A stretch of 64,000 bases of DNA from Pseudobdellovibrio sp031428275 (GTDB lineage: Bacteria; Bdellovibrionota; Bdellovibrionia; Bdellovibrionales; Bdellovibrionaceae), in NCBI GenBank assembly GCA_031428275.1, contig JANPPC010000050.1, positions 50,130 to 114,129 on the forward strand. The letters are read 5' to 3'. The translations under genes were made by a program, and so were the position numbers. The notes below the pieces were generated by a model. That model was not told where the DNA came from. It ran no database searches and saw only the letters and a list, made by a program, of their open reading frames with translations. Below are positions 1-8,636 of this stretch, piece after piece (position 1 is the first letter of the stretch; every line of letters begins with the position of its first letter).

Positions 1-302
1 ATTTTCCGCGTAAAGGCACTTTTGAAATACCGTGCGTTTTTTCAGACGAAGAGCCAATGGAGCCCGTTGAATTAAAATATGACTTAGGCCAGGGCTTTAA
101 ATGCGTTTGCCCTCAGGGTGAATTCGATCCGCATTCTTGCTTACATCGTTCGGTCATATATGGGACAGCTAGCTTCGTAACAGGAGCGTTTGGTCTAGCG
201 ATGGTTTCTTGGGTGGTGCGTGATATTATGCAAAATGTAAAGACCCAGCTTGCTTCAAGAGCTGCGACTGCGGCGGCCCCTGCAACAGAAAGTGTTAACT
301 AA
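1..302 (+). CDS. tcdA: tRNA threonylcarbamoyladenosine dehydratase TcdA, C-terminal end (partial)
   Basis: The reading frame is open from base 3 through the left edge, so this is the 3' end of a gene that starts outside the window; the ATG at 57 is internal. The translated end resembles the C-terminus of the ThiF/E1-like enzyme TcdA (CsdL): PCVFSDEEP matches the CVFS strand of the E. coli protein, and YGTASFVTGAFGLAMVSWVV matches its glycine/alanine-rich final helix. TcdA cyclises t6A to ct6A at position 37 of ANN-decoding tRNAs, using ATP. The catalytic and ATP-binding parts are not visible. A C-x-C pair (KCVCPQ) and a later Cys are in the usual variable tail. Family call rests on remembered similarity of about 70 residues. 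Confidence 0.75.
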   Translation, partial: FPRKGTFEIPCVFSDEEPMEPVELKYDLGQGFKCVCPQGEFDPHSCLHRSVIYGTASFVTGAFGLAMVSWVVRDIMQNVKTQLASRAATAAAPATESVN

Positions 303-304
303 GT

Positions 305-436
305 ATGAGTTTAATTATATTTTTTGGCCTTGCACTGTGTATATTCATTGCGGGCGTAACAATGATCTCGATTACTTTCTACTACTGGTATAAACTACGA
401 AGAGATGGAAACACTGAAAAAAACCTTATTCAATAA
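305..436 (+). CDS. small single-pass membrane protein candidate, 43 aa
   Basis: An ATG two bases after the tcdA stop opens a 43-residue frame. It has one strongly hydrophobic segment (about residues 2-26, IIFFGLALCIFIAGV then a Tyr/Trp-rich boundary) followed by a basic, charged tail (KLRRDGNTEK). Its 3' end overlaps the start of the methyltransferase gene by 32 bases in another frame. The layout suggests translational coupling between tcdA, this ORF and the methyltransferase. No clear Shine-Dalgarno sequence is visible. It is too short for homology recognition; it could be a chance ORF, but the clean hydrophobic/charged partition favours a real one. Confidence 0.4.
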   Translation: MSLIIFFGLALCIFIAGVTMISITFYYWYKLRRDGNTEKNLIQ

Positions 437-1457
437 AGCTGGCTTGTACTATTCCCTCGCGCGCACAGGAAACTTTGCTCTGCAGGGGTATTTACTGCCG
501 TGGATGAACTTTTTAGCGACGGGCAAAAAACTCGAGGCTCCTGTAGAGTTTAAAACTCACATTAAAGAAGCGCTTCAAAAAATTAAGCAGCTTCATGAAA
601 AAGATTTACAGAATATCGAAAACGAAATTTATCCGATCCAAGTTTTATATCCGGAGAATCCGTTAAAGCATGCCCTTCGTTATCCGCAAGTTTTGCGTGA
701 TGCTTTTCGAGCTTCGAAGCGTCGTAAAGATAAGGTGTCAGATGAGTTTTTTGAAGAAGCAGCAGATTACCTTAACGAACTTCCTGAGTACTACAAAAGG
801 AATTTTCACTTTCAAACAGGTGGTTATCTAAGTAAGGTTTCGGCCGAACTTTACGAGCACCAGGTTGAAATTTTATTCAGCGGGGCGGCCGATGCTATGC
901 GCCGGTTGCTATTACCATTTATGAAAGTGCATTTTAGCGGAAGTCAGGGAGAAGGTTTGCACTTTTTAGAAGTCGCAAGTGGCACCGGAAGATTTACTCG
1001 GTCTCTTGCTTTGGCATTTCCGAAAGCTAAAATCACGTGCGTAGATTTAAGCCCAATTTATTTAGTGAAAGCGCGCCAGCAATTGAAAGATTTTAAGAAT
1101 ATAAATTATGTTCAAGGTGCGGCTGAAAATTTAAACTTTAAAAAGGGCAGCTTCGATGCCGTGGTATCGTGTTTTCTATTTCACGAATTACCGATGAATA
1201 TTCGTCATGACGTATTAGGGGAAGGCTTCGACTTCTTAAAAAAAGGTGGTTTTTTAGGCTTAGTCGATTCAATCCAAAAGAACGACGATAAAGAGTTTCA
1301 GTGGGCCTTAAAGCAGTTCCCGATAGATTTTCATGAACCCTTTTACAAAAATTACGTTCAAAACCCGATGGAGACTTTGCTCGAGCAGGCGGGCTTAAAA
1401 AACGTGCAGAGCGAAGTCGGATTTTTATCGAAGGCTGTCTGCGGAGTGAAGGCTTAA
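405..1457 (+). CDS. class I SAM-dependent methyltransferase
   Basis: The protein is 350 residues. The C-terminal two thirds carry a Rossmann methyltransferase fold. Motif I is LEVASGTGRFTR, followed by an acidic strand end (CVDLSPIYL), a post-II region AAENLNFKKGSFDAVVSCFL and a typical LKKGGFLGLVDS strand. Residues 1-150 are a helical domain of unknown role with many charged residues. The substrate cannot be told; the pattern resembles ubiquinone/menaquinone-type or lipid methyltransferases, which is inference only. The gene lies directly behind tcdA and the 43-aa membrane ORF and probably shares their transcript. A stretch of about 120 bases then separates it from the next gene. Confidence 0.8.
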   Translation: METLKKTLFNKAGLYYSLARTGNFALQGYLLPWMNFLATGKKLEAPVEFKTHIKEALQKIKQLHEKDLQNIENEIYPIQVLYPENPLKHALRYPQVLRDAFRASKRRKDKVSDEFFEEAADYLNELPEYYKRNFHFQTGGYLSKVSAELYEHQVEILFSGAADAMRRLLLPFMKVHFSGSQGEGLHFLEVASGTGRFTRSLALAFPKAKITCVDLSPIYLVKARQQLKDFKNINYVQGAAENLNFKKGSFDAVVSCFLFHELPMNIRHDVLGEGFDFLKKGGFLGLVDSIQKNDDKEFQWALKQFPIDFHEPFYKNYVQNPMETLLEQAGLKNVQSEVGFLSKAVCGVKA

Positions 1458-1576
1458 ATCTTTTAAGCGATCACTTCAAAGTCATCACTGCAAAGCCTCA
1501 CCATAATTGTTGTCAGTGGATGTAAATCGCAGTAAGTTGCCAATTCAAATTTCACATCCACTTCTGGGGGCAACTT

Positions 1577-2545
1577 ATGAATATCACTCAATTTATCGAT
1601 CACCACTACCGTCATTTCAATGCGGCCGCTTTAAAAGATGGAGCCAAGGGCTATAAGGATCTAATGGATCAAGGCGGAAAGATGTTAGTGACCCTAGCGG
1701 GCGCCATGAGCTCGGCAGAGCTTGGTCTTTCTTTAGCTGAGATGATTCGCCAAGATAAGGTTCATGCCATTTCGTGCACGGGCGCTAATTTAGAAGAAGA
1801 TATTTATAATCTAGTCGCCCACGACCACTACGTGCGCATTCCTAATTACCGCGATTTAACTCCCGAAGATGAACAAAAACTTTTAGAGCGTCATTTAAAC
1901 CGCGTGACCGATACTTGCATCCCTGAAGAAGAGGCAATCCGCCGAATTGAGAAGGCGATTCTAAAAGAATGGCAAGCGGCTGAGGCTGAAGGTAAAAGCT
2001 ACTTCCCGCACGAATTCATGTACAAGATTTTATTATCGGGTCAATTAGAGCAGTACTACCAAATTGATCCAAAAAATTCTTGGCTATTGGCGGCTGCACA
2101 AAAAAATATTCCGATCATCGTGCCAGGTTGGGAAGATTCGACGACGGGTAATATTTTCGCCGGTCACGTCATCAAGGGTGATATAAAAAGCTCTCGTACC
2201 GTAAAGTCTGGTATCGACTACATGATTTACTGGGCTGACTGGTATATGAAAACGGCTACGAAATATAAAGTTGGCTTCTTTCAAATTGGCGGCGGTATCG
2301 CGGGCGATTTCCCAATCTGCGTCGTGCCAATGTTATCGCAAGATTTAAGTCACGCGAATGTTCCGTTATGGAGCTACTTCTGCCAAATTTCTGATTCAAC
2401 AACTTCATATGGTTCGTACTCGGGCGCCGTGCCGAACGAGAAAATCACTTGGGGTAAACTTGCGATCGAGACGCCAAAATTTATTGTTGAAAGCGATGCT
2501 TCGATCGTTGCACCATTGATGTTTTATTACATCCTGGGAATGTAA
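1577..2545 (+). CDS. deoxyhypusine synthase-like protein (probable homospermidine synthase type)
   Basis: At 322 residues it is close to the length of eukaryotic/archaeal deoxyhypusine synthase. Recognisable blocks are LVTLAGAMSSAELG near residue 38, the ISCTGANLEEDI block, PIIVPGWEDSTTGN, and the catalytic-loop block ITWGKL with Lys294, equivalent to the lysine that forms the enzyme-spermidine imine. Bacteria lack eIF5A, and several bacterial members of this family have been shown to make homospermidine instead, so polyamine synthesis is the likely role (family knowledge). The expected Gly-rich NAD site (GGGIAGDF) is present. It is followed without a gap by a MOSC gene on the same strand. 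No aminopropyl transferase gene is in view. Confidence 0.85.
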   Translation: MNITQFIDHHYRHFNAAALKDGAKGYKDLMDQGGKMLVTLAGAMSSAELGLSLAEMIRQDKVHAISCTGANLEEDIYNLVAHDHYVRIPNYRDLTPEDEQKLLERHLNRVTDTCIPEEEAIRRIEKAILKEWQAAEAEGKSYFPHEFMYKILLSGQLEQYYQIDPKNSWLLAAAQKNIPIIVPGWEDSTTGNIFAGHVIKGDIKSSRTVKSGIDYMIYWADWYMKTATKYKVGFFQIGGGIAGDFPICVVPMLSQDLSHANVPLWSYFCQISDSTTSYGSYSGAVPNEKITWGKLAIETPKFIVESDASIVAPLMFYYILGM

Positions 2546-2548
2546 TTG

Positions 2549-3379
2549 ATGAGTACGGCAACTGTTTCAGGGCTATGGATATACCCCGTTAAATCTTGCC
2601 GTGGCATTTCACTCAAAGAAATGCAAATCGGGCCCACTGGCCCAAAGCATGACCGCGAGTGGATGATCGTAGATGACAAAAATAAATTCATAAGTCTTCG
2701 TTCGAATCCGAAATTGTCTGAGATAAAAACGGCCTTACAAGGGCCCTTTTTGCATTTGTATGCAGGAACAAATAAAATTTTAATCAATACTGAAGAGTAC
2801 TCGTCGGATTTAGAAATGGTCACCGTTTGGACCGATACATTTTTAGCGAGCGTGGCTTCGAAAGATGTAAATGAAGCGCTATCTGATTTTATTTCGCAAT
2901 CCGTAAAGCTAGTTCGTTACCAAAAAGAAAGCTTTCGAGCTTTGGGCGCAGCATCAACGAGTGCAGTGAAGCAGACGATGTTTGCTGATTCGCGACCGAT
3001 TTTGCTAACGAACGAAAGCTCTATTGCTGAACTCAGCGGGCATCTCAATTCACAGAATTTAATGCCCTCGGTAATTGAAAGATTTCGAAGTAATATCATA
3101 CTTTCTGATATTCCTGCGTATGCGGAAGATTACTTCAAAGAAATAAAAATCGGCGAGGTTGGATTTAAAAATCCGCGCCTTTGCACCCGTTGCATGGTGG
3201 TTACCCAAGATGTTGAAACTGGCAAAGTGGTATCGAAAGAAACTTTAAAGGTGCTATCTGAAACTCATAAGCCCAATGTTCATCAAGCCGAGGCTCATAA
3301 AGTGACGTTCGGAATTAATTTAACCCCATCAAACTTAGGAACCATTCATCTGAATGATTCCGTTACGCAAATTTTCTAG
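2549..3379 (+). CDS. MOSC domain-containing protein (YcbX/mARC-like)
   Basis: The 276-residue protein has an N-terminal beta-barrel domain (LWIYPVKSCRGISL, typical of MOSC-N) and a C-terminal MOSC domain. The C-terminal block RLCTRCMVVTQDVETG holds Cys215, matching the molybdenum-ligating cysteine of mARC/YcbX (RC-ILTTVDP-TG in mARC). These are molybdenum-cofactor enzymes that reduce N-hydroxylated compounds. I chose ATG 2549 rather than TTG 2546; it starts three bases after the upstream stop. The sequence CTGGGAA about 10 bases upstream may serve as ribosome binding site. Its stop codon overlaps the stop of the convergent nfu gene within a CTAG palindrome. Confidence 0.85.
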   Translation: MSTATVSGLWIYPVKSCRGISLKEMQIGPTGPKHDREWMIVDDKNKFISLRSNPKLSEIKTALQGPFLHLYAGTNKILINTEEYSSDLEMVTVWTDTFLASVASKDVNEALSDFISQSVKLVRYQKESFRALGAASTSAVKQTMFADSRPILLTNESSIAELSGHLNSQNLMPSVIERFRSNIILSDIPAYAEDYFKEIKIGEVGFKNPRLCTRCMVVTQDVETGKVVSKETLKVLSETHKPNVHQAEAHKVTFGINLTPSNLGTIHLNDSVTQIF

Positions 3380-3918
3380 ATCGCTAGAACTTCTTTGATC
3401 TCGGGAAATGCTTGTTTCATGCGTACTTCGATTCCGTCTTTCAATGTGGCTTGTGAAGACGGGCAGCCCGCGCAGGCTCCGCGCATGTGAATGTAAAGAA
3501 TGTTGTCTTCGTATTTTGAAAACACAATGTCGCCACCGTCTAAGGCGACGACCGGTTTAATTTCGGTTTGTAAGAGTCGTTTAATTTGTTTAACGATTTC
3601 AGAATCATTTTCAGACTCATCAAGGCTGGCTTCAAGCTCGATCATGATCGGTTGGCCACTTTCGATATGTTCACCTAATAAGCCCGCAAGCGGTGATGCT
3701 AAAATGTCCCACTCGACCCAGTCTTGCTTAGTGATCGTAACGAAATCTTCACCCAGAAAAACCGATGACGTCCATGGGAAGCCAAAGATTTTAGCAGCTA
3801 GCGGAGATCGCTCGGAAGCCTCTACATTAGGAAAATCAACCGAAAGGTCAGAGATCTTTTGGCCGAAGTTAAACTTCATTGTCGACGGATTAGGCGTGGT
3901 TTCAAATGTAACTTTCAT
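3376..3918 (-). CDS. nfu: NifU-like iron-sulfur scaffold protein (Nfu family)
   Basis: The 180-residue protein has the two expected domains. The Nfu N-terminal domain begins FETTPNPSTMKF and contains ASPLAGLL. The C-terminal NifU domain contains LDGGDIVF and the cluster-binding motif CAGCPSS. The C-x-x-C pair binds a 4Fe-4S cluster at the dimer interface for transfer to apo-proteins in the cytosol. Length and order fit mitochondrial/alphaproteobacterial-type Nfu. The ATG is preceded by AACACTCCT on the opposite strand, that is AGGAGTGTT on the coding strand, a good ribosome binding site. It is convergent with the MOSC gene, and divergent from the fbaB operon with about 130 bases between. Confidence 0.9.
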   Translation of the reverse strand: MKVTFETTPNPSTMKFNFGQKISDLSVDFPNVEASERSPLAAKIFGFPWTSSVFLGEDFVTITKQDWVEWDILASPLAGLLGEHIESGQPIMIELEASLDESENDSEIVKQIKRLLQTEIKPVVALDGGDIVFSKYEDNILYIHMRGACAGCPSSQATLKDGIEVRMKQAFPEIKEVLAI

Positions 3919-4045
3919 AGGAGTGTTTTAGCAGTTGCGCTAGGGAAGTCAAATTGATCTGATTTTCGCTAAAAATGACCAAGCTAAACCTTGATTGAGC
4001 GTGTATATTTGCGTTACTTTATGCCTGCAATTACAAGGAGATAGC

Positions 4046-4969
4046 ATGACCCCTCGCGTACGTGAAATTTTAAGTTGGTATGGTGCTGAAAACATCGGTG
4101 TTTTAACAAATATGGCTCGAATCATGAATTCGGGGAAATTAGCCGGTACAGGTAAGATGGTTATTCTTCCGGTTGACCAAGGCTTTGAACACGGCCCCGC
4201 ACGTACGTTCGCAAAAAATCCAGACGCATACGATCCCGCTTACCACTTTGAATTAGCCATTGAATCAGGTTGCAACGCTTATGCCGCACCACTGGGTGCG
4301 ATTGAAGCTTGCGGCCGCGATTACGCTGGCGAAATTCCGTTAATCTTAAAAATTAATAACTCAGACGTTTTGTACAATTCCAAAAACCCGATCTCGGCGT
4401 TAACGTCTTCGGTTGAAGATGCATTACGTTTAGGTTGCGCGGGGATTGGTTTCACTATCTACCCGGGTTCTGCAAACCGTAAACAAATGTACGAAGAAAT
4501 TGCGACCGCAACTCGCGAAGCAAAAAAAGCCGGCTTAGCGGTTGTGATGTGGTCATACGCCCGCGGTGAAGGTCTTTCAAAAGAAGGCGAAACTGGTATG
4601 GACGTGATCGCTTACTCGGCGCACATTGCCGCCCAATTAGGTGCCAACATTATTAAAGTAAAACCACCCACGGCGCACTTAGAACAGGCCGAAGCCAAAA
4701 AGGTATACGAGGCGCAAGGGATTAAGAGTACTCAATTATCTGATCGTATTCGTCACGTGGTGCAATCTTGCTACAACGGCAAACGCATCGTGATCTTCTC
4801 GGGTGGTGAAGCCAAGGGTACTCCTGAATTATTAGAGGAAGTAAAGCAGCTAGCGCAGGGCGGAGCTTTCGGCAGCATCATGGGCCGTAATGCATTTCAA
4901 CGCCCTAAAAAAGAATCTTTAGAATTACTTAAAAACGTCATGGAAACATTTGCAGGTAAATCATTGTGA
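4046..4969 (+). CDS. fbaB: class I fructose-bisphosphate aldolase (FbaB/DhnA type)
   Basis: The 307-residue protein is a TIM-barrel DhnA-family aldolase that cleaves fructose-1,6-bisphosphate through a Schiff base, with no metal. Visible blocks are LPVDQGFEHGP near residue 33, IGFTIYPGS, VVMWSYARGEG, NIIKVKPPT with the candidate Schiff-base lysine (Lys204 or Lys206), IVIFSGGEAKG and the phosphate-binding GSIMGRNAFQRP. ATG 4046 is chosen over an in-frame start at 3995 because AAGGAG sits at 4035-4040 with ideal spacing and the extra 17 residues look non-conserved. The stop overlaps the lysS start (GTGA), so the two are translationally coupled. Confidence 0.92.
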   Translation: MTPRVREILSWYGAENIGVLTNMARIMNSGKLAGTGKMVILPVDQGFEHGPARTFAKNPDAYDPAYHFELAIESGCNAYAAPLGAIEACGRDYAGEIPLILKINNSDVLYNSKNPISALTSSVEDALRLGCAGIGFTIYPGSANRKQMYEEIATATREAKKAGLAVVMWSYARGEGLSKEGETGMDVIAYSAHIAAQLGANIIKVKPPTAHLEQAEAKKVYEAQGIKSTQLSDRIRHVVQSCYNGKRIVIFSGGEAKGTPELLEEVKQLAQGGAFGSIMGRNAFQRPKKESLELLKNVMETFAGKSL

Positions 4970-6480
4970 GTAACGAAACAACTGGCGACGTAAAAGCTTA
5001 TACTGATGCTAACGATAATCCGATCAAAGCTGAAAAGCGTAAAAAACTTCACGCGATGAAGGCTAAGGGTATTAATCCTTATCCGTATAACTTTGATAAA
5101 AACATTCACGTCGAGCAGTTGATAACAGATTATTCAAGCTTAGAAGCGGGCGAAAAAAAATTAGAAACTAATTTTCGTATTGCCGGCCGTTTAATGACTT
5201 TACGTATGATGGGTAAAGCGAGCTTCTTTAATATTCAAGACGTAACAGGTTCAATTCAGTGTTACGTCAAAGTTGAAGAGCTGACCGAGATGGACCGCGC
5301 TACTTTTGACCTGATTGATTTGGGTGATATTGTAGGGCTTGAGGGTTATATCTTCAAATCACAAAAGGGCGAGCTTTCGTTGTACGTCCAAAAGTTTCAG
5401 GTTCTGACTAAAACATTAGAACCTCTGCCAGAAAAATTTCACGGTATTCAAGATATCGAAATTAAATATCGTCATCGGCACTTGGATCTAATATCAGATA
5501 TGGATTCGCGCAAGGTTTTCGTAACCCGCGGAAAAATCATTAAAGCCGTCAAAAAGTTTTTAGATGATCGCGGATTTATGGAAGTAGAAACTCCTGTATT
5601 GCAGCCGTTATACGGTGGTGCAGCGGCCCATCCGTTTACAACGATGCACCGGGCACTCGACATGAAGCTTTACATGAAAATCTCTCCAGAGCTTTATTTG
5701 AAACGTTTGATCGTGGGTGGTTTTGAAAAAGTTTACGAAATTGGTAAGAACTTTCGTAATGAAGGTATCGATCGCACGCACAATCCTGAATTCACGATGC
5801 TTGAATTCTACGAAGCCTACACAGACTACAATTATCAAATGAAACAGTTCGAAGATTTGGTTTCTTCGGTTTGTAAAGAGATCACGGGTTCGACAAAGGT
5901 TACTTACCAAGAAAAAGAAATCGACTTTACCACTCCGTGGAGACGTTTAACGGTGATGGACGGCATCAAGCAGTATGCAGAAATTAACCCTGATGATGTT
6001 GCTGCATTAGACGCGTACTTGAAAAAGAATTCAGACAAGCCTTTGAAATTAGAAAACCTATCAACTGGTGAAAAACAGATGAAAGTTTTTGAAATCGCGG
6101 CTGAGCCGCACTTGTGGCAGCCAACGATCGTAATGGATCACCCAGTCGACATTTCTCCATTAACTAAGATTCACCGCGATAACCCTAAACTAGTAGAGCG
6201 TTTTGAACCTTTCGCTGCTTGTATGGAATTAGGTAATTCATATTCTGAATTAAATGACCCCGAAGAGCAGCGCGCACGCCTAAAAGATCAAGAGGCGAAA
6301 CGCGGTGTTGATGAAGAGGCGCATCCGATGGATGAAGATTTCTTGCATGCAATCGAAACGGGTATGCCTCCTACGGGCGGAGTGGGTATCGGGATCGAAC
6401 GTATTGTCATGTTGATGACGGATCGCCCAAGTATTCGCGATATTATTTTCTTCCCAACGATGAAGATTCATAACAAATAA
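4966..6480 (+). CDS. lysS: lysyl-tRNA synthetase, class II
   Basis: The 504-residue class II enzyme attaches lysine to tRNA-Lys. An OB-fold anticodon-binding domain occupies about residues 60-165 (IAGRLMTLRMMGKASF). The catalytic core has motif 2 (NFRNEGIDRTHNPEFTMLEF) and motif 3 (GIGIERIVMLMTDRPSIRDI). The start is GTG 4966, overlapping the fbaB stop by four bases; no other start gives a complete N-terminus. The N-terminal extension (about 30 residues, acidic then basic) is typical of the family. The stop codon overlaps the ATG of the next gene by one base (TAATG), extending the operon fbaB-lysS-rhodanese lipoprotein. Confidence 0.96.
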   Translation: MSNETTGDVKAYTDANDNPIKAEKRKKLHAMKAKGINPYPYNFDKNIHVEQLITDYSSLEAGEKKLETNFRIAGRLMTLRMMGKASFFNIQDVTGSIQCYVKVEELTEMDRATFDLIDLGDIVGLEGYIFKSQKGELSLYVQKFQVLTKTLEPLPEKFHGIQDIEIKYRHRHLDLISDMDSRKVFVTRGKIIKAVKKFLDDRGFMEVETPVLQPLYGGAAAHPFTTMHRALDMKLYMKISPELYLKRLIVGGFEKVYEIGKNFRNEGIDRTHNPEFTMLEFYEAYTDYNYQMKQFEDLVSSVCKEITGSTKVTYQEKEIDFTTPWRRLTVMDGIKQYAEINPDDVAALDAYLKKNSDKPLKLENLSTGEKQMKVFEIAAEPHLWQPTIVMDHPVDISPLTKIHRDNPKLVERFEPFAACMELGNSYSELNDPEEQRARLKDQEAKRGVDEEAHPMDEDFLHAIETGMPPTGGVGIGIERIVMLMTDRPSIRDIIFFPTMKIHNK

Positions 6481-7046
6481 TGAAGTCTATATACGTTTTA
6501 CTTTTTGTAATAAGCACGAGTTCATGTCAAATGATGCCGTGGAACCAAAAGTCTACGTCGACGATCGAAGAATCAGTGAATGTATTTGCCGAAAATACGG
6601 TGTTAGTTGATACACGAAATGCCTTCGACTATGCTTCGTTTCATATCGTCGGCAGCGTAAATTTAATGACGGCGGATTTTTTGATTTTGAAGAATCCCTT
6701 AGCAAAGCGCCGAATTATGGACCCTGATTTGATTCAGACAATCGAACGTTTAGCTCGTCGCGGGATTTCTCCGGCTAAGAAGATTATTTTAATTTCACAA
6801 AAAGCGGATAGCGACGAAAATAAAAAATGGCAGTGGTTACTTAAAAACTTACAAGTTGAAGATGTCTCGCTTGCCGGAATTGAAGAGTTCCGTAAAAGAT
6901 ATCCGAATCGGCAATTTGCTGAACCTGCTCGTGCGCCAGTCTGGAATCTGCAGACCAGTGAAGATCTGCAAAAAGAATTTATTTTGAAAAAAGCACCGGA
7001 CTGTTTTGTAAAGTGGTCCGATAAAATCTGTAATAGAACGTTCTAG
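6480..7046 (+). CDS. lipoprotein with rhodanese-like fold lacking the catalytic cysteine
   Basis: The N-terminus MKSIYVLLFVISTSSC is a short lipoprotein signal with a lipobox-like end, so Cys16 would be the lipidated residue. Residues about 30-150 follow a rhodanese layout: VLVDTRNAFDYASFHIVGSV is the characteristic first half. KKIILISQKADSDENKKW is where the active-site loop C-x-x-x-x-R should be, and no cysteine is present there. It is therefore probably a non-catalytic rhodanese homology domain anchored to a membrane. It is coupled to lysS by a one-base overlap. A terminator-like short hairpin (CCGA-ACGC-TCGG) follows the stop. The partner or substrate cannot be inferred. Confidence 0.7.
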   Translation: MKSIYVLLFVISTSSCQMMPWNQKSTSTIEESVNVFAENTVLVDTRNAFDYASFHIVGSVNLMTADFLILKNPLAKRRIMDPDLIQTIERLARRGISPAKKIILISQKADSDENKKWQWLLKNLQVEDVSLAGIEEFRKRYPNRQFAEPARAPVWNLQTSEDLQKEFILKKAPDCFVKWSDKICNRTF

Positions 7047-7071
7047 CTTTTCAGCCGAACGCTCGGTCGTG

Positions 7072-7518
7072 TTAACGGAAGCGAATTAAAATAAATTGCG
7101 AATTAAACGGCACTTGGGTGATCAGCTGCATTCGGCCTGCACCGTCAAAGTACGCCGTCCAGCGACTCGGTTGTAAAGTCGCGCGGCAAAAGCGTTGACC
7201 GTCGCTGACTACTGCTTGACCAGCTTGCTGTATGTAAATGTCATACGCATTTGAAAAACCATAAGACACCGCGCCACGAATCGAGCTACTCAGTAGGGCT
7301 CCGTCGCGGAAGTAACAAGTGACGCTTAATTTGACTTCCCCTTGTGAAAAGCGAAAGTTGACTTGAAAGTCTGTATCGGGCGTCATGATACGATTGATCG
7401 CACGCCAGTTTCCTAAAAGTGGGTTTGAGTTATGGCCTGAAAAGTCGACCGTCTCGGCCGCTGCAAATACCGATGAAAAAGTAATTAACAAAACACCTAA
7501 TAATTTTTTAAAATTCAT
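7072..7518 (-). CDS. secreted protein of unknown function, 148 aa
   Basis: The start chosen is the ATG at 7518 (MNFKKLLGVLLITFSS), because AGTGGAGGTTTT lies immediately upstream; the longer frame to 7536 would put the ribosome binding site inside the gene. Residues 1-23 form a classical signal peptide (KK, hydrophobic core, VFAAAE cleavage region). The mature part has alternating polar/hydrophobic strands and two cysteines (TCYFRDG and RFCRAT) that could form a disulphide, suggesting a small beta-rich periplasmic or exported protein. I do not recognise a family. It is convergent with the rhodanese lipoprotein gene. Confidence 0.7.
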   Translation of the reverse strand: MNFKKLLGVLLITFSSVFAAAETVDFSGHNSNPLLGNWRAINRIMTPDTDFQVNFRFSQGEVKLSVTCYFRDGALLSSSIRGAVSYGFSNAYDIYIQQAGQAVVSDGQRFCRATLQPSRWTAYFDGAGRMQLITQVPFNSQFILIRFR

Positions 7519-7629
7519 AAAACCTCCACTTAACAATGAGGCTAGTGATAAACCAAATACAGTGTCAACAATAACGGATAAGGCGGGGATAATCTCATCG
7601 ATCAGTACTGTTTGAAGCTACAGTGTGCC

Positions 7630-8574
7630 TCAAGATGCCTTCATTTTAAACAGCACCGAGTACATCGCCTTAAGCATTTCCGGGTCAAATCGCCCTGAAA
7701 GTTTATTCTTCATCATGTTTAAGGCTTCGGCCGGCTTCATCGGAATATTATATGAACGCTGTGTCGTCATGGCGTCGTAAGTGTCGGTCAGGGCAACGAT
7801 GCGACCGAACGGGTGAATCTCTTGGCCTGATAAATCTTGCGGATAACCGCCGCCGCTCCAAGATTCATGGTGCTCGTAACAAGCCGCTTTAATCGCTTCT
7901 GAAATATTTGGCTGTTCATTTAGGATTTTTAAACCGAACTGGGGATGCATACGCATTTGCGCCCACTCAGATTCATCAAGGGGGCCTTTTTTGCAAAGAA
8001 TTTCTAAAGCCACATTTCGTTTACCGACGTCATGAAATAGTGAACTTTGACCTAACTCTTCTAAAGTTTTCTTATCAAAGCCCAGTGCTTGGCCTAATCC
8101 CAAAGAATAAATACTAACGTCGAACGAATGATTGTAGGTGTAGAAATCATGGCCGGATAAACTGATTAAATTTCCGATTGATTCGGGTGCGCTTTGCATG
8201 AAGTGAAGAAGGTCAGCCACGATAGGCCGAGAATCGGCTAACGCTGTGACCACGTCGGGATTTTCAAATAAGTCTTCTAGCAGTGCGATTGAAGATTCGC
8301 GTAAGATCGCAGCCTTATCGTTATTTGAAATCAGGCTTGAGTTCATCGAACTTTTTACGTAATCGCGATATAATTGTTTATTTTCATTGGTAACGAAAAA
8401 AGATTCGCCGGTATCTTTGCTGTGAAGCATTTGTACTTTATCTGGTTTGAAAGAATCGCCCTGTTTAAGGTAGTTGATCATTTTACCATCAACGAAGACA
8501 TAAATATCGAACGGAATCGGTTCTGAGGGGCGAATTGTACTGAGGCGAATACGGAAAAAATCGTTTGTGCTCAT
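7630..8574 (-). CDS. HD-GYP domain protein, probable c-di-GMP phosphodiesterase
   Basis: I take the start at 8574 (MSTNDFFRIRL); in-frame ATGs/TTGs up to 8688 would overlap the divergent recG gene. Residues 1-75 form an N-terminal domain (PFDIYVFVDGKMINYL) like those often preceding HD-GYP domains, followed by a helical linker. The C-terminal HD-GYP domain has the first metal His (YNHSFDVS), HD dyad (SLFHDVGKR), HPQFG, HHESWSGGGYP and the RIVALTDTYDAMT block. The GYP signature is kept, but the usual Asp/Asn before it (DGxGYP) is replaced by Ser-Gly. The expected activity is hydrolysis of c-di-GMP to GMP; activity is inferred, since not all HD-GYP proteins are active. Confidence 0.85.
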   Translation of the reverse strand: MSTNDFFRIRLSTIRPSEPIPFDIYVFVDGKMINYLKQGDSFKPDKVQMLHSKDTGESFFVTNENKQLYRDYVKSSMNSSLISNNDKAAILRESSIALLEDLFENPDVVTALADSRPIVADLLHFMQSAPESIGNLISLSGHDFYTYNHSFDVSIYSLGLGQALGFDKKTLEELGQSSLFHDVGKRNVALEILCKKGPLDESEWAQMRMHPQFGLKILNEQPNISEAIKAACYEHHESWSGGGYPQDLSGQEIHPFGRIVALTDTYDAMTTQRSYNIPMKPAEALNMMKNKLSGRFDPEMLKAMYSVLFKMKAS

Positions 8575-8636
8575 AGTCTTAACTCTATCTTCTTTACAGG
8601 TTTGACGGATGCTTTTTTTTGACATGAAATGAAACC

